Shown piece after piece: positions 22,483 through 32,677 of a stretch of DNA of 64,000 nt. The notes under the pieces are model-generated. The model was not told the origin of the DNA and did not search any database. It worked only from the letters and a program-made list of their open reading frames with translations. Position 1 is the first letter of the stretch; each line of letters opens with the position of its first letter. Where the stretch lies: positions 37,371-101,370 of the forward strand of contig CAJTPK010000009.1 of the NCBI GenBank assembly GCA_910578075.1, read 5' to 3'. Source of the stretch: an uncultured Muribaculaceae bacterium (lineage in GTDB: Bacteria; Bacteroidota; Bacteroidia; Bacteroidales; Muribaculaceae). Position numbers and translations under genes: made by a program.

Positions 22483-24585
22483 TTACAGTGGTTTTAAAGA
22501 TATTGCGTAGCCTCCACCGGGGGCGGCCTTCATCTTGAGCTTATCTTTTGAAGTCACTTTCTTTTTACTGATCACGTATGCCTGGGGATTATCTTTATAG
22601 TTGGCATCCGGAGCGTCAGCATAGATGACAGCTTCATATTTGCGTCCTTTATCAAGAAAATCGAGCGAGAGGGTGGATGTGTGACCATCCTCATTTGCTG
22701 TGCAGCCAACAAACCAGTCATCCTTACCTTTCGCTTTTCGGGCTACTACAATATAACGCCCCGGTTCTGCCTCAAGATAACGGCTGTCGTCCCAGTCAAC
22801 AGCAACATCCTTGATAAATTGGAATGCATCAAGGAATCGGTTGTAGACTTCGGGAACATCCGCCGCCATCTGCAATGGGCTATACATGGTGACATAGAGT
22901 GCGAGCTGGCGGGCAAGCGTGCTGTTCACATGTCCTTTGCTGTTGGGATTGACTTTTTTCATATCCATCTCAAATATGCCCGGGGTGTAATCCATCGGAC
23001 CTCCCTGCAGACGGGTGAAAGGCAATACAGTTGTGTGTGATGGCTTATTTCCGGAAAAGGATTCATATTCTGTGCCCCGCGCGCTTTCGTTGCCGATGAG
23101 ATTCGGGTATGTGCGGCATAAACCTGTCGGGCGCACAGCCTCGTGTGCATTGACCATGATCTTATGCTTGGCTGCCTCTGTCACTGCGTAGAGATAATGA
23201 TTGTTGAGCCATTGTCCGTAATGATGCTCGCCACGGGGAATCATATTGCCTACGTAACCGCTTTTCACAGCATTGTAGCCATATTTATTCATGAGATCGT
23301 AAGCCTTCTCCATGTGCCTCTCGTAGTTTCTGACTGATCCGGAAGTCTCATGATGCATCATTAGTCTTACACCTTTTGAGTGTGCGTAGTCGTTAAGCAT
23401 CTTGATATCGAAATCGGGATAAGGGGTCTGGAAGTCGAACACATAATCTTTCGATTTACCGAACCAATCTTCCCAACCGATATTCCAGCCTTCCACAAGA
23501 ACCTGATCAAATCCATGTTCAGCCGCGAAATCGATATATTTCTTTACATTCTCATTGTTGGCGGGATGACGTCCGTGAGGTTTTGTCTTGGAATAATCGA
23601 GTGAATCCAGTTTTACAGATGGCAGGTCATAAGTATATGACCATTCCTTTCCGCCTCCGATCATTTCCCACCATACACCTACATATTTAACCGGTTTTAT
23701 CCAGGACGTGTCTTCATAAGCGCAAGGCTCATTGAGATTCAGGATAAGATTGGAAGAAAGCATATCGCGCGCATCATCGCTTACCATGACCGTGCGCCAA
23801 GGGGTGTGGGTCGGTGCCTGCATATATGCTTTGTTTCCTATTGCATCCGGAGTGAGCCATGATTCGAACACCATGTTTTTGTCATCAAGATTCAGATGCA
23901 TGCATGAATAGTCCACAAGGGCAGCTTCATGAAGATTGATATAAAGCCCGTTATCGGTCTTCATCTGTAGCGAGGTCTGCACACCGGTAGGGGAGAACTG
24001 TGTCTGAGATGCGTTTCCATCGATGGCTCCATCCATCAGTTTGCGGATTTCAGAGAGACGGCTTTCAGTGTAATCATATTCCTGAGTGTCATAATCTCCT
24101 GCAATCCACCATGCGGTATGATCTCCGTCCATGGCAAATTGTGAGTGCTCATCCTTGACAACGAAATATGTCAGATTGGGTTGCTGGGGAAATTCATATC
24201 TGAATCCCATGCCATCATCATAGACACGGAAACAGAGATTCATCAGTCGTTCTGTAGAGGGTTGTCTTAGCTCTACGACGAGTTGATTGTAGTTGTTGCG
24301 GATATCTTTGGTTTCACCCCATACAGGTTGCCAGGTCTCGTCGAACGAAGTGGTTTTGATGCCGGCTATTTCAAATCCCGACATAAGATCCTTGTCGTTG
24401 ACAAGTTCAAGACCAAGGCTGGAAGGTTTTATAACTGTTTTGCCGTCGAAAGTCATGGAGTATTCGGGCACACCATCCTTTACATCTACATTTACTGTTA
24501 TCTTTCCGTCAGGGGATTTGATTTCCTCAGCAGCAGCACATAGTGCCGCTGCCGAGAATAAGAATGTAATATAATATCTGTTCAT
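22483..24585 (-). CDS. GH97 alpha-glucosidase (SusB-like, inverting type)
   Basis: A 700-residue periplasmic glycoside hydrolase with signal peptide MNRYYITFLFSAAALCAAA. It releases glucose from alpha-linked gluco-oligosaccharides. The three Glu of inverting GH97 enzymes are all present: E413 in HHETSG, E482 in NAHEAVRPTG and E506 in RGTEYES, with the same spacing (69 and 24) that I recall for E439/E508/E532 of Bacteroides SusB. The retaining branch, which has an Asp nucleophile, is thus excluded. ATG 24585 is chosen for the signal peptide. It is the last gene of the utilisation locus, 19 bases after GH66. Confidence 0.93.
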   Translation of the reverse strand: MNRYYITFLFSAAALCAAAEEIKSPDGKITVNVDVKDGVPEYSMTFDGKTVIKPSSLGLELVNDKDLMSGFEIAGIKTTSFDETWQPVWGETKDIRNNYNQLVVELRQPSTERLMNLCFRVYDDGMGFRYEFPQQPNLTYFVVKDEHSQFAMDGDHTAWWIAGDYDTQEYDYTESRLSEIRKLMDGAIDGNASQTQFSPTGVQTSLQMKTDNGLYINLHEAALVDYSCMHLNLDDKNMVFESWLTPDAIGNKAYMQAPTHTPWRTVMVSDDARDMLSSNLILNLNEPCAYEDTSWIKPVKYVGVWWEMIGGGKEWSYTYDLPSVKLDSLDYSKTKPHGRHPANNENVKKYIDFAAEHGFDQVLVEGWNIGWEDWFGKSKDYVFDFQTPYPDFDIKMLNDYAHSKGVRLMMHHETSGSVRNYERHMEKAYDLMNKYGYNAVKSGYVGNMIPRGEHHYGQWLNNHYLYAVTEAAKHKIMVNAHEAVRPTGLCRTYPNLIGNESARGTEYESFSGNKPSHTTVLPFTRLQGGPMDYTPGIFEMDMKKVNPNSKGHVNSTLARQLALYVTMYSPLQMAADVPEVYNRFLDAFQFIKDVAVDWDDSRYLEAEPGRYIVVARKAKGKDDWFVGCTANEDGHTSTLSLDFLDKGRKYEAVIYADAPDANYKDNPQAYVISKKKVTSKDKLKMKAAPGGGYAISLKPL

Positions 24586-24604
24586 ATTTTTATGAAATGG
24601 GCTC

Positions 24605-26422
24605 TTAGAATTCCAATACAATCATTGACCAATATGTCAGTGACGGAAGTGTGAAAGAGATCTGGTCTCCGCTCTGGGTGAATGCCAGTTCCTGGATTGC
24701 TCCGGCATGATTGTCGGGTGATGCTGTCCATACTTTTTTCACTTTCTCGCTGCAAGTCATCGTCAACGGAGTGTTGATGGTGAGGCGCGGAGCCGGGCGT
24801 TGACCGTTAAGGTCTCTCCAGCTGAGATTGTCGATATTACGGAAATTAAGGAGATGAACCACCTTTGTATTGCCTAATTTTTTTGAATATGTAGTGACAT
24901 TCCCTTTCTTAGGAGGCCATGCGTTGATATTGACGCGCTTTGACGAATCAGTGCATTTCATGTCTGCCTCAAACTCAGCTTGGGTGGATGCACCGCGAAG
25001 CAAGTTCTGGTAAGCAGTCATAAAGTCGTAGTATCTAACTATCGCTGTTTTCAACTCTTCCGACATTGAAAGCGGTGACGCGGGGAAGTATTCACGCGAT
25101 AGCATATGGTCGCCCAATTCCAGATGAGAACCTCCGAGAGCCATCATTACGGCATCAGCCATAAGGATACCGGGTGTATTGAACTCTCCGGTAGTTTTGT
25201 CTGCTTTGTCATAATTCATATAAGCTGCAAAAACGGTCTGAAGCTTGTTGCCGCTATATGAATCATTCGCCTTGATCACGTCATGGATGTGAGTGAAATC
25301 CGCCTCATCATTCCACATCTCGTTATAGCAGAAATCCACTTTGCCTGAAGAGGCGATCTGTGATGCTCCATAGCTGCTCACGGCATTCATGACAAGCCGC
25401 TTAGAGGGGTGTTTGCCCTTCATTGCATCAAGGAATGATGCGTAACCTTTCGGCAGGTTTATCTTATTGCCGTTATAGTCATAGAGATCACCGCGGTTTC
25501 CAAGCTGGTCTACCTGAAATCCGTCGAAATCGAAATTAGAGTATACCTCTTCGTTACGTTCGGCAAGATATTGCTGCCATTCCTGATTTCCCGGATCCAA
25601 CACATATATGCTGCTTTTCCAGCTTGAGGGGAGAGAATGCATATCCTTGTCACCACGGCGATTATTTTTGAATGCATACCATTCCTCTTTCACTCCGTCG
25701 GATGCCGCATCCGAGAGTGCTCCGAAACATAGGTTATAGAAGATGGATTTCATGCCGAGACCATGTTGAACACGGATATATTTCTTTACGGCTTCTGTTG
25801 AAAGATCGCGATTCGCGATATCTTTGTATGTCGTGAGAAGATTCCCATTTTTTCCGGGCAGAGGCCAATGGTGTTTGTAATGCCAATCCTGGAATTGAAC
25901 CCCGTTGATATGACAACGGTTAAGAAACTCCATCTCTTTTTCTATTACGCCATCGTTAAGCTTGGACTGATCGAAGGTGGCTACGAATCCATATCTGGGG
26001 AATTTGGTCCAGTCACTTGACACATCGACAGCTATGGTGCCGAGTATGATTTCTTCCTTGTCGTTTGCCCCGGGCTGGTAGATCTCCACAAGATACCCTT
26101 TGAAATCTGAATTCTCAGGAGTCCAGCTCCAGTTGGCCGATGACATGGGTTCTTCTTTTATCACAGAGCTGCCATGACGGTAGCGAACCGTTGCTCCCGA
26201 GGGCATCTCCGAAGCCGTGAATTTAACGGTCTCACCCGGTTTATAGCATGCCTTATCAGTGGAAAGATCCACCGAAAGGTTTGATTTTATTGTTGTAACT
26301 TCCGATACACCGCCATTCTCCCCGGGTGAGGGAGATGGTGGTGCGGGGGTGTCATTGCCCGATCCGCCGCAGCTTACAGCTGCAAGCGCGAGTGTGGCAA
26401 ACATTGTGTTCATCTTAGACAT
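24605..26422 (-). CDS. GH66 family endo-dextranase-like surface lipoprotein
   Basis: A 605-residue lipoprotein (lipobox AAVSC, Cys18, followed by GGSGND and a Pro-rich linker typical of surface-exposed Bacteroidetes lipoproteins). An N-terminal Ig-like domain (about 45-135: VDLSTDKACYKPGETVKFTA) precedes a (beta/alpha)8 catalytic domain. The GH66 nucleophile is D305 in GFQVDQLGNRG and the acid/base E368 in CYNEMWN. The family comprises endo-dextranases and cycloisomaltooligosaccharide glucanotransferases. No long CBM insertion is seen between strands, which favours dextranase. It sits between SusE/F and GH97. Confidence 0.9.
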   Translation of the reverse strand: MSKMNTMFATLALAAVSCGGSGNDTPAPPSPSPGENGGVSEVTTIKSNLSVDLSTDKACYKPGETVKFTASEMPSGATVRYRHGSSVIKEEPMSSANWSWTPENSDFKGYLVEIYQPGANDKEEIILGTIAVDVSSDWTKFPRYGFVATFDQSKLNDGVIEKEMEFLNRCHINGVQFQDWHYKHHWPLPGKNGNLLTTYKDIANRDLSTEAVKKYIRVQHGLGMKSIFYNLCFGALSDAASDGVKEEWYAFKNNRRGDKDMHSLPSSWKSSIYVLDPGNQEWQQYLAERNEEVYSNFDFDGFQVDQLGNRGDLYDYNGNKINLPKGYASFLDAMKGKHPSKRLVMNAVSSYGASQIASSGKVDFCYNEMWNDEADFTHIHDVIKANDSYSGNKLQTVFAAYMNYDKADKTTGEFNTPGILMADAVMMALGGSHLELGDHMLSREYFPASPLSMSEELKTAIVRYYDFMTAYQNLLRGASTQAEFEADMKCTDSSKRVNINAWPPKKGNVTTYSKKLGNTKVVHLLNFRNIDNLSWRDLNGQRPAPRLTINTPLTMTCSEKVKKVWTASPDNHAGAIQELAFTQSGDQISFTLPSLTYWSMIVLEF

Positions 26423-26445
26423 CGTTTAATGATTTTAAACAGCTT

Positions 26446-27939
26446 TTATTGTTTTACTATAATCACCTCCTCAAGGAGCTGATTGAGGGTAATTGTATAT
26501 TTACCGGCTTCTGTCACTTTCCATTTCAGGTCGATTCCACCGGTTGAAAGGTCTTTATATTGTTCCTGACAACCTTTATCGCTCTTGTCAATGAACAATA
26601 CTTTCTGAATCTCACCTGTAGGAGCTTCATTTTCCGAGGTAGACATGAACCAGGCTCCGTTCCAGTCATCTTTCTTGTCTGCTGAGAACTTGAACTCACC
26701 CTGCTTGAGATTTCCTGTCCATGTGAATATATTGGGATCAGAAGCATCCTGGGTCATGGGAGTGGCGTTACCGAGATCCCATCCGTTCGGAGTTGCGTCA
26801 CCAACAAGATACATCTGGGAGTAGGGAGTGAAAAGGCGCATGAGCATTCTTTCGGAATTGGGACGTATATCAACGCATATCTTGTAAGCGAAATTAGTCT
26901 CGGAGGCGGTGAGTACCCATTTATTATCGGGGTCGAATCCTTTTACAAGTTCCATCTCCGGATCTGTGTAAGGTGCGTTTTCATGAGCTGCCTTATACAT
27001 ATTTTCCCATGATCCCTCGGATGTGCCGAACTTGAATTCTCCACCTTTTTCAAAGAATACGCCAATTCTGAAAAGGAACGGATCAAGTGGATCCTGCGTC
27101 ATCTTGCGGAAATTCCAGTCTGTTTCATTACCGACGAAGAAGAGTGAGCTGAAAGGTGGCTCGATACCCTCTGTCTTATTGATTGAGACGGTAAGGTCAA
27201 GAAGATTCACGTCAACCTTATAACAATGGCTTTCATCGATATGGAATTGCAGGTCAGGTTGATCATCGCTTGTACGATAAACGAGTTGACCGGAGCCATT
27301 ATTGTTGTACGAGGGTAGGAAACTACCCGCAGTTGTAATGAATTTGAAATTTCCCTCTGTCAGATTTCCTGTCCAGGAGAAAACTCCGTTGTCTTTACGT
27401 GTCATGGCGGTGGCATTATCAGCACTCCAGCCATTGGGTGTCGCATCTCCGAGAAGATACAGCGTTGTGGTTACAGGTTCATAAGGTATGGCTGTGAATG
27501 TGGCATACGATTCCTGGAGTTGATCACTCCCTTCCACCGCTGCAGTAACTCTTGCTTCTAAGGAGATGAAATCGCCAGCTGCGACTTTGAAATGGTCGCG
27601 TAGTATGTTGTTGAGATCTTCAACAGAAGGTGCCCATGAATATACCTGGCGTGAATTTTCGATAGCAGTATAGGGATTGGTGAATTCATTTCCCTGTTCG
27701 TCGATTTCGAGCGTATAGCTGATCGCGTTACCTGTGCCGTAATTGTTACCGGTTGTCCATGATAGTTTCAATGCCTCTTGACCATGAACATTTTCAAGTA
27801 GTTCGATATCTGTGGCATTTGTCGATAGCGCGAGTTCGTTGAATCCCTTGTCAAGCTCTGTATAGTCATTATCGCTGCATGATGACATAGCGAGAACCAG
27901 CGCTGCGCCCAATGCTATATTTAAATATTTTTGTTTCAT
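26446..27939 (-). CDS. SusE/SusF-like outer-membrane glycan-binding lipoprotein
   Basis: A 497-residue lipoprotein (lipobox AMSSC, then SDNDYTELD). A SusE N-terminal domain (ALKLSWTTGNNYGTGNAISYTLEID) is followed by three tandem starch-binding-like modules, each beginning with the same phrase: LYLLGDATPNGWSADNATAM, LFFVGNETDWNFRKM and MYLVGDATPNGWDLGNATPM. Such modules bind alpha-glucan on the cell surface and feed the SusCD importer. It is downstream of susD and upstream of GH66 with short gaps. Confidence 0.9.
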   Translation of the reverse strand: MKQKYLNIALGAALVLAMSSCSDNDYTELDKGFNELALSTNATDIELLENVHGQEALKLSWTTGNNYGTGNAISYTLEIDEQGNEFTNPYTAIENSRQVYSWAPSVEDLNNILRDHFKVAAGDFISLEARVTAAVEGSDQLQESYATFTAIPYEPVTTTLYLLGDATPNGWSADNATAMTRKDNGVFSWTGNLTEGNFKFITTAGSFLPSYNNNGSGQLVYRTSDDQPDLQFHIDESHCYKVDVNLLDLTVSINKTEGIEPPFSSLFFVGNETDWNFRKMTQDPLDPFLFRIGVFFEKGGEFKFGTSEGSWENMYKAAHENAPYTDPEMELVKGFDPDNKWVLTASETNFAYKICVDIRPNSERMLMRLFTPYSQMYLVGDATPNGWDLGNATPMTQDASDPNIFTWTGNLKQGEFKFSADKKDDWNGAWFMSTSENEAPTGEIQKVLFIDKSDKGCQEQYKDLSTGGIDLKWKVTEAGKYTITLNQLLEEVIIVKQ

Positions 27940-27967
27940 TTTCTTTAGTATTGGAAGAGACGGTTTG

Positions 27968-29464
27968 TTAATATCCTGGATTTTGAGTCATGAGAGGATT
28001 GGCGTCAATCTCAGTCTGGGGTATAGGGAAGAGAAGGCGATTTTTATTTGCATTCAGTTTTCCTATAGAGTGGAGGAATTTTATTGCATATTCTCCATTG
28101 TCGATTCTAATGAGGTCAAACCATCTGTGTCCCTCGAATGCAAGCTCCATACGGCGTTCATGAATTATTGCCTCTTTCATCGCCTCTTTGCTTATGGAAG
28201 CCGGGAGATTTGAGAGACCGGCGCGTTTACGCACTTCATTGATAGGGCCGCGGGCGTTGGGAGTGAGTCCGAGTTCATTCAGCGCTTCAGCCTGCATGAG
28301 AAGCACACCTGCATATCGATACACTACGAAGTTAGCCGGTGATGTGTTTGTTTCGGGCGAGATTTCTTTTGACACAAGGAATTTCCTTACGTTATATCCG
28401 GTGTTTGAATAAGATGAACGGTAGGGCATTCCTTCCCAGTCGGGGCAACCTTCATAGAAAACAGTGATGGGTTTGCGGAGGTCTCCCTCCTCATATGCGT
28501 CCATGAATTCCTGTGTAGGCTGATTCCATCCCCATCCGCCTGCAACCATATTGGATCCACGAGGTCCCATAAAGGTGGAAAGCCAAGATGCATAGGGTGT
28601 ATTTCCCCAAAAGTCAGACTCTGTGCTGCCGGAATACTGAACTTCGAATATTGATTCGGCTCCATTGCGCACCGGACAGTTGAAATTATCTGCATACGGA
28701 CATGCAGAGAGGTTATAACCTAAAGCTGTTATCTCATTGCAGATGTCAACCACATCCTGATACAGTTCCGGTCTGTTTGGAGCAAGTGTCAGATAGATAT
28801 CAGCAAGCATGTAGAGTGCCGCATCCTTGCACGCACGACCCTTTTGGTGTGCGTCATAATCCTCCTTTGCAGGGAGAAGTTCGGCAGCCCGTGAGCAATC
28901 GGTGATTATCTGTGCATAAGTCTCATCGAGTGAAGAACGTGCTATTGCACTTGATGTGTCGGGATCATAAGGGGAAAGTCGCAATGGCACACCACCATAT
29001 AAACGGGCAAGCAGGTAATAATAATGGGCGCGGAGGAAAAGAGCCTCGCCTTCGGAGCGGGTGGCTATCTCCTCGCTTACTGCATTTTCCTGGGCGAGCG
29101 CATTGAGAAGGTTGTTGCACTGTGCTATACCGATCCATGGAGAACGCCACATATAGAGAGCCATAGCGTTATCACTGAGCGTGGTGAAATTCGAGGCCTG
29201 TATAGTCTCGATGCCGTCATCGCCACCTCCGGCTCCAACATTGGAATTGCCGGCAACTATATCAAGACCCCAGATGCGTTGGTTGTAAAGGTTTGAGGAG
29301 CGGAGGGGTATGTAGCATGCGTTTGCCATGGCCACAGCCACATCGTCTGTCACGTTTGTCTGAGGGTCAACCCTGTCGAAAGGGGTCTTGTCAAGAAAAT
29401 CCTCGCATGATGTCAGAAACTGGGTTCCCATCAGAACAGCGAGTGTGTATATGATTTTTTTCAT
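27968..29464 (-). CDS. SusD/RagB-family outer-membrane lipoprotein
   Basis: A 498-residue glycan-binding lid of a SusCD transporter. The lipobox is FLTSC (Cys20) followed by EDFLDKTP. SusD-type TPR helices are visible (GEALFLRAHYYYLLARLYGGVPL), as are the conserved C-terminal blocks (LMQAEALNELG, INEVRKRAG, IIHERRMELAFEGHRWFDLIR and the end LMTQNPGY). It starts 12 bases after susC and is its obligate partner. Confidence 0.95.
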   Translation of the reverse strand: MKKIIYTLAVLMGTQFLTSCEDFLDKTPFDRVDPQTNVTDDVAVAMANACYIPLRSSNLYNQRIWGLDIVAGNSNVGAGGGDDGIETIQASNFTTLSDNAMALYMWRSPWIGIAQCNNLLNALAQENAVSEEIATRSEGEALFLRAHYYYLLARLYGGVPLRLSPYDPDTSSAIARSSLDETYAQIITDCSRAAELLPAKEDYDAHQKGRACKDAALYMLADIYLTLAPNRPELYQDVVDICNEITALGYNLSACPYADNFNCPVRNGAESIFEVQYSGSTESDFWGNTPYASWLSTFMGPRGSNMVAGGWGWNQPTQEFMDAYEEGDLRKPITVFYEGCPDWEGMPYRSSYSNTGYNVRKFLVSKEISPETNTSPANFVVYRYAGVLLMQAEALNELGLTPNARGPINEVRKRAGLSNLPASISKEAMKEAIIHERRMELAFEGHRWFDLIRIDNGEYAIKFLHSIGKLNANKNRLLFPIPQTEIDANPLMTQNPGY

Positions 29465-29476
29465 CGTTTGAGCTTA

Positions 29477-32400
29477 TTAGAAATTGAATGAGAGACCAAC
29501 ATTGAATATTCTTGAGGGAGGGAAGCTTGAATAGTCTATTCCGTCAATCCCGACTTCCGGATCAAGTCCCTTGTAACCGGTGATTGTGGCTACGTTCTCG
29601 CAGGAGAAGAGTATTCTTGCGTTTTCAAGGCGTAGGGTACGCAACCAGTTGTCGGGGAAGTTATATGCGAGAGTGATGTTTTTAAGGCGAAGATAGCTGC
29701 CGTTTTCTACCCATCTGTCGCTGATACGGTTATTTCCGTTGGGATCTGCCCATACTGCACGCGGCATGCTGTTGGATGTCCCTTCGCCATACCAGCGGTC
29801 GGCTGTTGTGGCTGCCTGATTGTATGCAGCCGACATGCTCTCCATTACGGAACGTGTGCGGTTATAGATTTTGTTGCCAGCCACTCCTTGCAGATATATT
29901 GAAAGTTCGAAGCCTTTATAGCTTAATCTGTTGTTCATCGAGAACAGCCATGTCGGGTTGGGATTGCCGATGACGGTGCGGTCTTGTTCATTGATAACAC
30001 CATCATTATTCAGATCGCGGAAACGGATATCTCCAGGTTCGGCACCAGACTGCACGGCATGTGCCCTGACTTCTTCAGGAGTCTGGAAGATGCCATCGGT
30101 AACATAGCCGTAAAATACATTGATAGGGAGATTTGCTGAAAGCATCGTTGCGTATGCTCCTCCAAACTCATTTCTCCATAATGGGGTATCGCTGTTGAGA
30201 TCTTTGATCTTGTTTTTATTGTAAGTAACCACAAGATCAGTTTCCCATCCGAATTCACCAGTAAGGTTCACAGATGATGCGGAAAGCTCCCAACCGATGT
30301 TTCTTACTTTTCCGGCATTCGTGTAGGTGTCGAATGTATCCTCAAAGCCGGTGGTGATTGGGAACGCTGCTTTCACAAGCATGTGATTGGTATTCTTGAT
30401 GTATCCATCAAGGCTTATGTTAAGTCGGGAGTTGAATAAAGAGAGATCCACACCGGCATTGTATTGCTCAATTTCCTCCCAATGTATTCCGGAGTTGGCA
30501 AGCACCTGTGAATAAAGCGCGGATTGCTCGGCGTTTTCCAGTTTAGTGCCGAAGGGGTAGAGGAGGGTGACAAGAGTTTGGATGTGGTCATAGTTGCCTA
30601 CAGATGCCTGGCTACCGGTCTTTCCCCAACCGAGACGGAGCTTCAGGTCTTTGATGGCTGTGTCTTGCGGGAAGAATTCCTCTGAGGATATTCTCCAGGC
30701 TGCCGACATTGAAGGGAATGTACCCCAGCGGTTGGATTTACCGAATCTGCTCGAACCATCACGACGTATGGTAGCAGTGAGTAGATATTTGTCATCATAT
30801 GAATAATTGGCACGAGCCATATACGACATTAGAGCCCATTCGCTTTGAGAACCGTCGAGGTCAAATATCTTCTCTCCATTGGCAAGCTGGTGAACTGTGT
30901 CGAAGAGGAAGCCATTCATCTGGCCACTCATCCAGTAGGCATGGTTCCACTGAGCGGAAACACCGGCCATCACATTGACTGCATGATGACCTCCGAATGT
31001 ATGGTCAAATGTGAAATAGTTGTCCCAAAGATATGTGAATGCGCGGTTGGAGCTTTGCCACTGTGAACTTTGCTCAACCGGAGTCGGTTTCCAGTCATAT
31101 TTTGGTGTGAAGCTTTCTCCAAACCAGAATTTGCCATCGAATCCGAAGAGTGAACGGAATTGCAGCCACTCGGGTACAATAGTGAAATCTCCGGCTATGT
31201 TTGCAAGCAGATTATAACCATCGGTTGACGAACGGTTCATATCATTTGTACCAACAGGGTTACGCGTGCTTCCGTACCATTCCGAGTTGCCGGAGGGACC
31301 GCTCCATTCTCCGTTCTCATCCTTGACGGGGAAAGTTGGCAGCGCGCGCATTGCATCCCACATGCTGTATGATCCCTGCTTTTTGATATCAGCGCTGAAA
31401 AGAAGGCTGTTTGAAAGCTTAAGCCAACTCTTGAGCTTGACATCGTTGTTTGTCTGAAAGGTGAATCGGCGGTAGTTCACATTCTTCACCACACCGCTCT
31501 GGTCGAGGAATCCTGCAGAAAAATAGTAATGCGCCTTTTCGTTACCTCCAGAATAATTCACATTATAGTTCTGCATCACACCTGTCTGTAGAAGTTGGTC
31601 AACCCAATTGGTAGATGTTGTGAGTTGAGACGGGTCTGCCCAGATAGGGTTGGTATTGTGACCAGCTTCCGACAACATGTCATTGCTCAGAGAAGCATAG
31701 CCTGCGGCATCAAGAAGACCTATGTTTTTTGATACCTTGGAGAATGCGGCGTTAACCGATACTCCTACGCGAGAAGTCCCTGTGACACCCTTGCGTGTCG
31801 TGATCATAACCACACCGTTTGCTCCCCTGGAGCCGTAGATGGCTGTGGCAGATGCGTCTTTCAGGACATCAAGGCGTTCTATATCCTGAGGGTTGATGCT
31901 GTTAAGACCAAGGTCAGTAGGCACACCGTCGATTACCACAAGGGGGTCTGAATTATTGATGGAGCCAAGACCACGCACTTTAATGGTGACGTTATCGCCG
32001 GGCTTGTCGCCTCCAACGATATTAACGCCTGCGATCTTTCCCTGGATAGCCTGTCCTACATTGTTGACGGGTACGTCTTTGATGTCTTTTGAACCGATTG
32101 AACCGACTGCACCGGTGAGGTCACTTTTCTTGAGAGTACCATATCCGATCACTACAAGTTCATCAAGCACAGCTGAATTCTCCTGCATCACAACGTTAAC
32201 GACGCTGCGGCCATTGATTAACACTGTCTGGGATACGTAGCCTACGTATGAGAATTTCAGTGATCCCAATCCGTCAGCGTTGATTGTGTAATTACCATCG
32301 AGGTCGGTCATCGCTCCGATACCGGTGCCCTCTGCCATAACTGTCACTCCTATCATAGGTTCTCCAGCAGGGTCGGTGACTGTACCCTTTACAGTCATCT

Positions 32401-32485
32401 GTTGTGCAAATGCCGAATGTGCGGTATTCAGCATAAGCGTCACCGTGAGGATTACGAACCATAAGGATGTTCTGATCTTTTTCAT
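29477..32485 (-). CDS. SusC/RagA-family TonB-dependent outer-membrane transporter
   Basis: A 1002-residue transporter. Signal peptide (about 1-28); carboxypeptidase-regulatory-like domain (about 30-115: VKGTVTDPAGEPMIGVTVMAEGTGIGAMTDLDGNY); plug domain beginning VVIGYGTLKKSDLTGAVGSI with the SusC hallmark DASATAIYGSRGANGVVMITTRKG; then a 22-strand barrel ending FNVGLSFNF. With SusD it imports oligosaccharides using TonB energy. The promoter at 32515-32545 lies just upstream, and it is the first gene of the enzyme and transport operon. Confidence 0.96.
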   Translation of the reverse strand: MKKIRTSLWFVILTVTLMLNTAHSAFAQQMTVKGTVTDPAGEPMIGVTVMAEGTGIGAMTDLDGNYTINADGLGSLKFSYVGYVSQTVLINGRSVVNVVMQENSAVLDELVVIGYGTLKKSDLTGAVGSIGSKDIKDVPVNNVGQAIQGKIAGVNIVGGDKPGDNVTIKVRGLGSINNSDPLVVIDGVPTDLGLNSINPQDIERLDVLKDASATAIYGSRGANGVVMITTRKGVTGTSRVGVSVNAAFSKVSKNIGLLDAAGYASLSNDMLSEAGHNTNPIWADPSQLTTSTNWVDQLLQTGVMQNYNVNYSGGNEKAHYYFSAGFLDQSGVVKNVNYRRFTFQTNNDVKLKSWLKLSNSLLFSADIKKQGSYSMWDAMRALPTFPVKDENGEWSGPSGNSEWYGSTRNPVGTNDMNRSSTDGYNLLANIAGDFTIVPEWLQFRSLFGFDGKFWFGESFTPKYDWKPTPVEQSSQWQSSNRAFTYLWDNYFTFDHTFGGHHAVNVMAGVSAQWNHAYWMSGQMNGFLFDTVHQLANGEKIFDLDGSQSEWALMSYMARANYSYDDKYLLTATIRRDGSSRFGKSNRWGTFPSMSAAWRISSEEFFPQDTAIKDLKLRLGWGKTGSQASVGNYDHIQTLVTLLYPFGTKLENAEQSALYSQVLANSGIHWEEIEQYNAGVDLSLFNSRLNISLDGYIKNTNHMLVKAAFPITTGFEDTFDTYTNAGKVRNIGWELSASSVNLTGEFGWETDLVVTYNKNKIKDLNSDTPLWRNEFGGAYATMLSANLPINVFYGYVTDGIFQTPEEVRAHAVQSGAEPGDIRFRDLNNDGVINEQDRTVIGNPNPTWLFSMNNRLSYKGFELSIYLQGVAGNKIYNRTRSVMESMSAAYNQAATTADRWYGEGTSNSMPRAVWADPNGNNRISDRWVENGSYLRLKNITLAYNFPDNWLRTLRLENARILFSCENVATITGYKGLDPEVGIDGIDYSSFPPSRIFNVGLSFNF

Positions 32486-32514
32486 GATGATTCTAAGTTA
32501 AAAATTGACTGATG

Positions 32515-32545
32515 CAAATTTAAACAAAGAAAAATCATGTGTCAA
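32515..32545 (-). promoter_or_regulatory. susC operon promoter
   Basis: Minus strand: TTG (32545-32543), 20 bases, TAAATTTG (32522-32515), about 29 bases before the susC start. The region between 32546 and the regulator gene is AT-rich and may hold the regulator's binding site; no clear dyad was seen. Confidence 0.65.
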
Positions 32546-32677
32546 TCACGTGGAGGTAAAATGTAGTGGTATATAGCCCTTGTGTTAATATAAGTGGTTT
32601 ATAATTAAGAATGTATATGGAGTGGTGACGGCTAATTAAGTAGTGGCTAAAGAGTGAAAACGCAGGGTTTCCGGCTA

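Noticed and set aside
29477..32485. SusC and the barrel at 49125-51719 considered as paralogues of one system
   Set aside because: The second lacks a SusD partner and the SusC hallmark DASATAIYGSRGANG, and belongs to a different barrel group.
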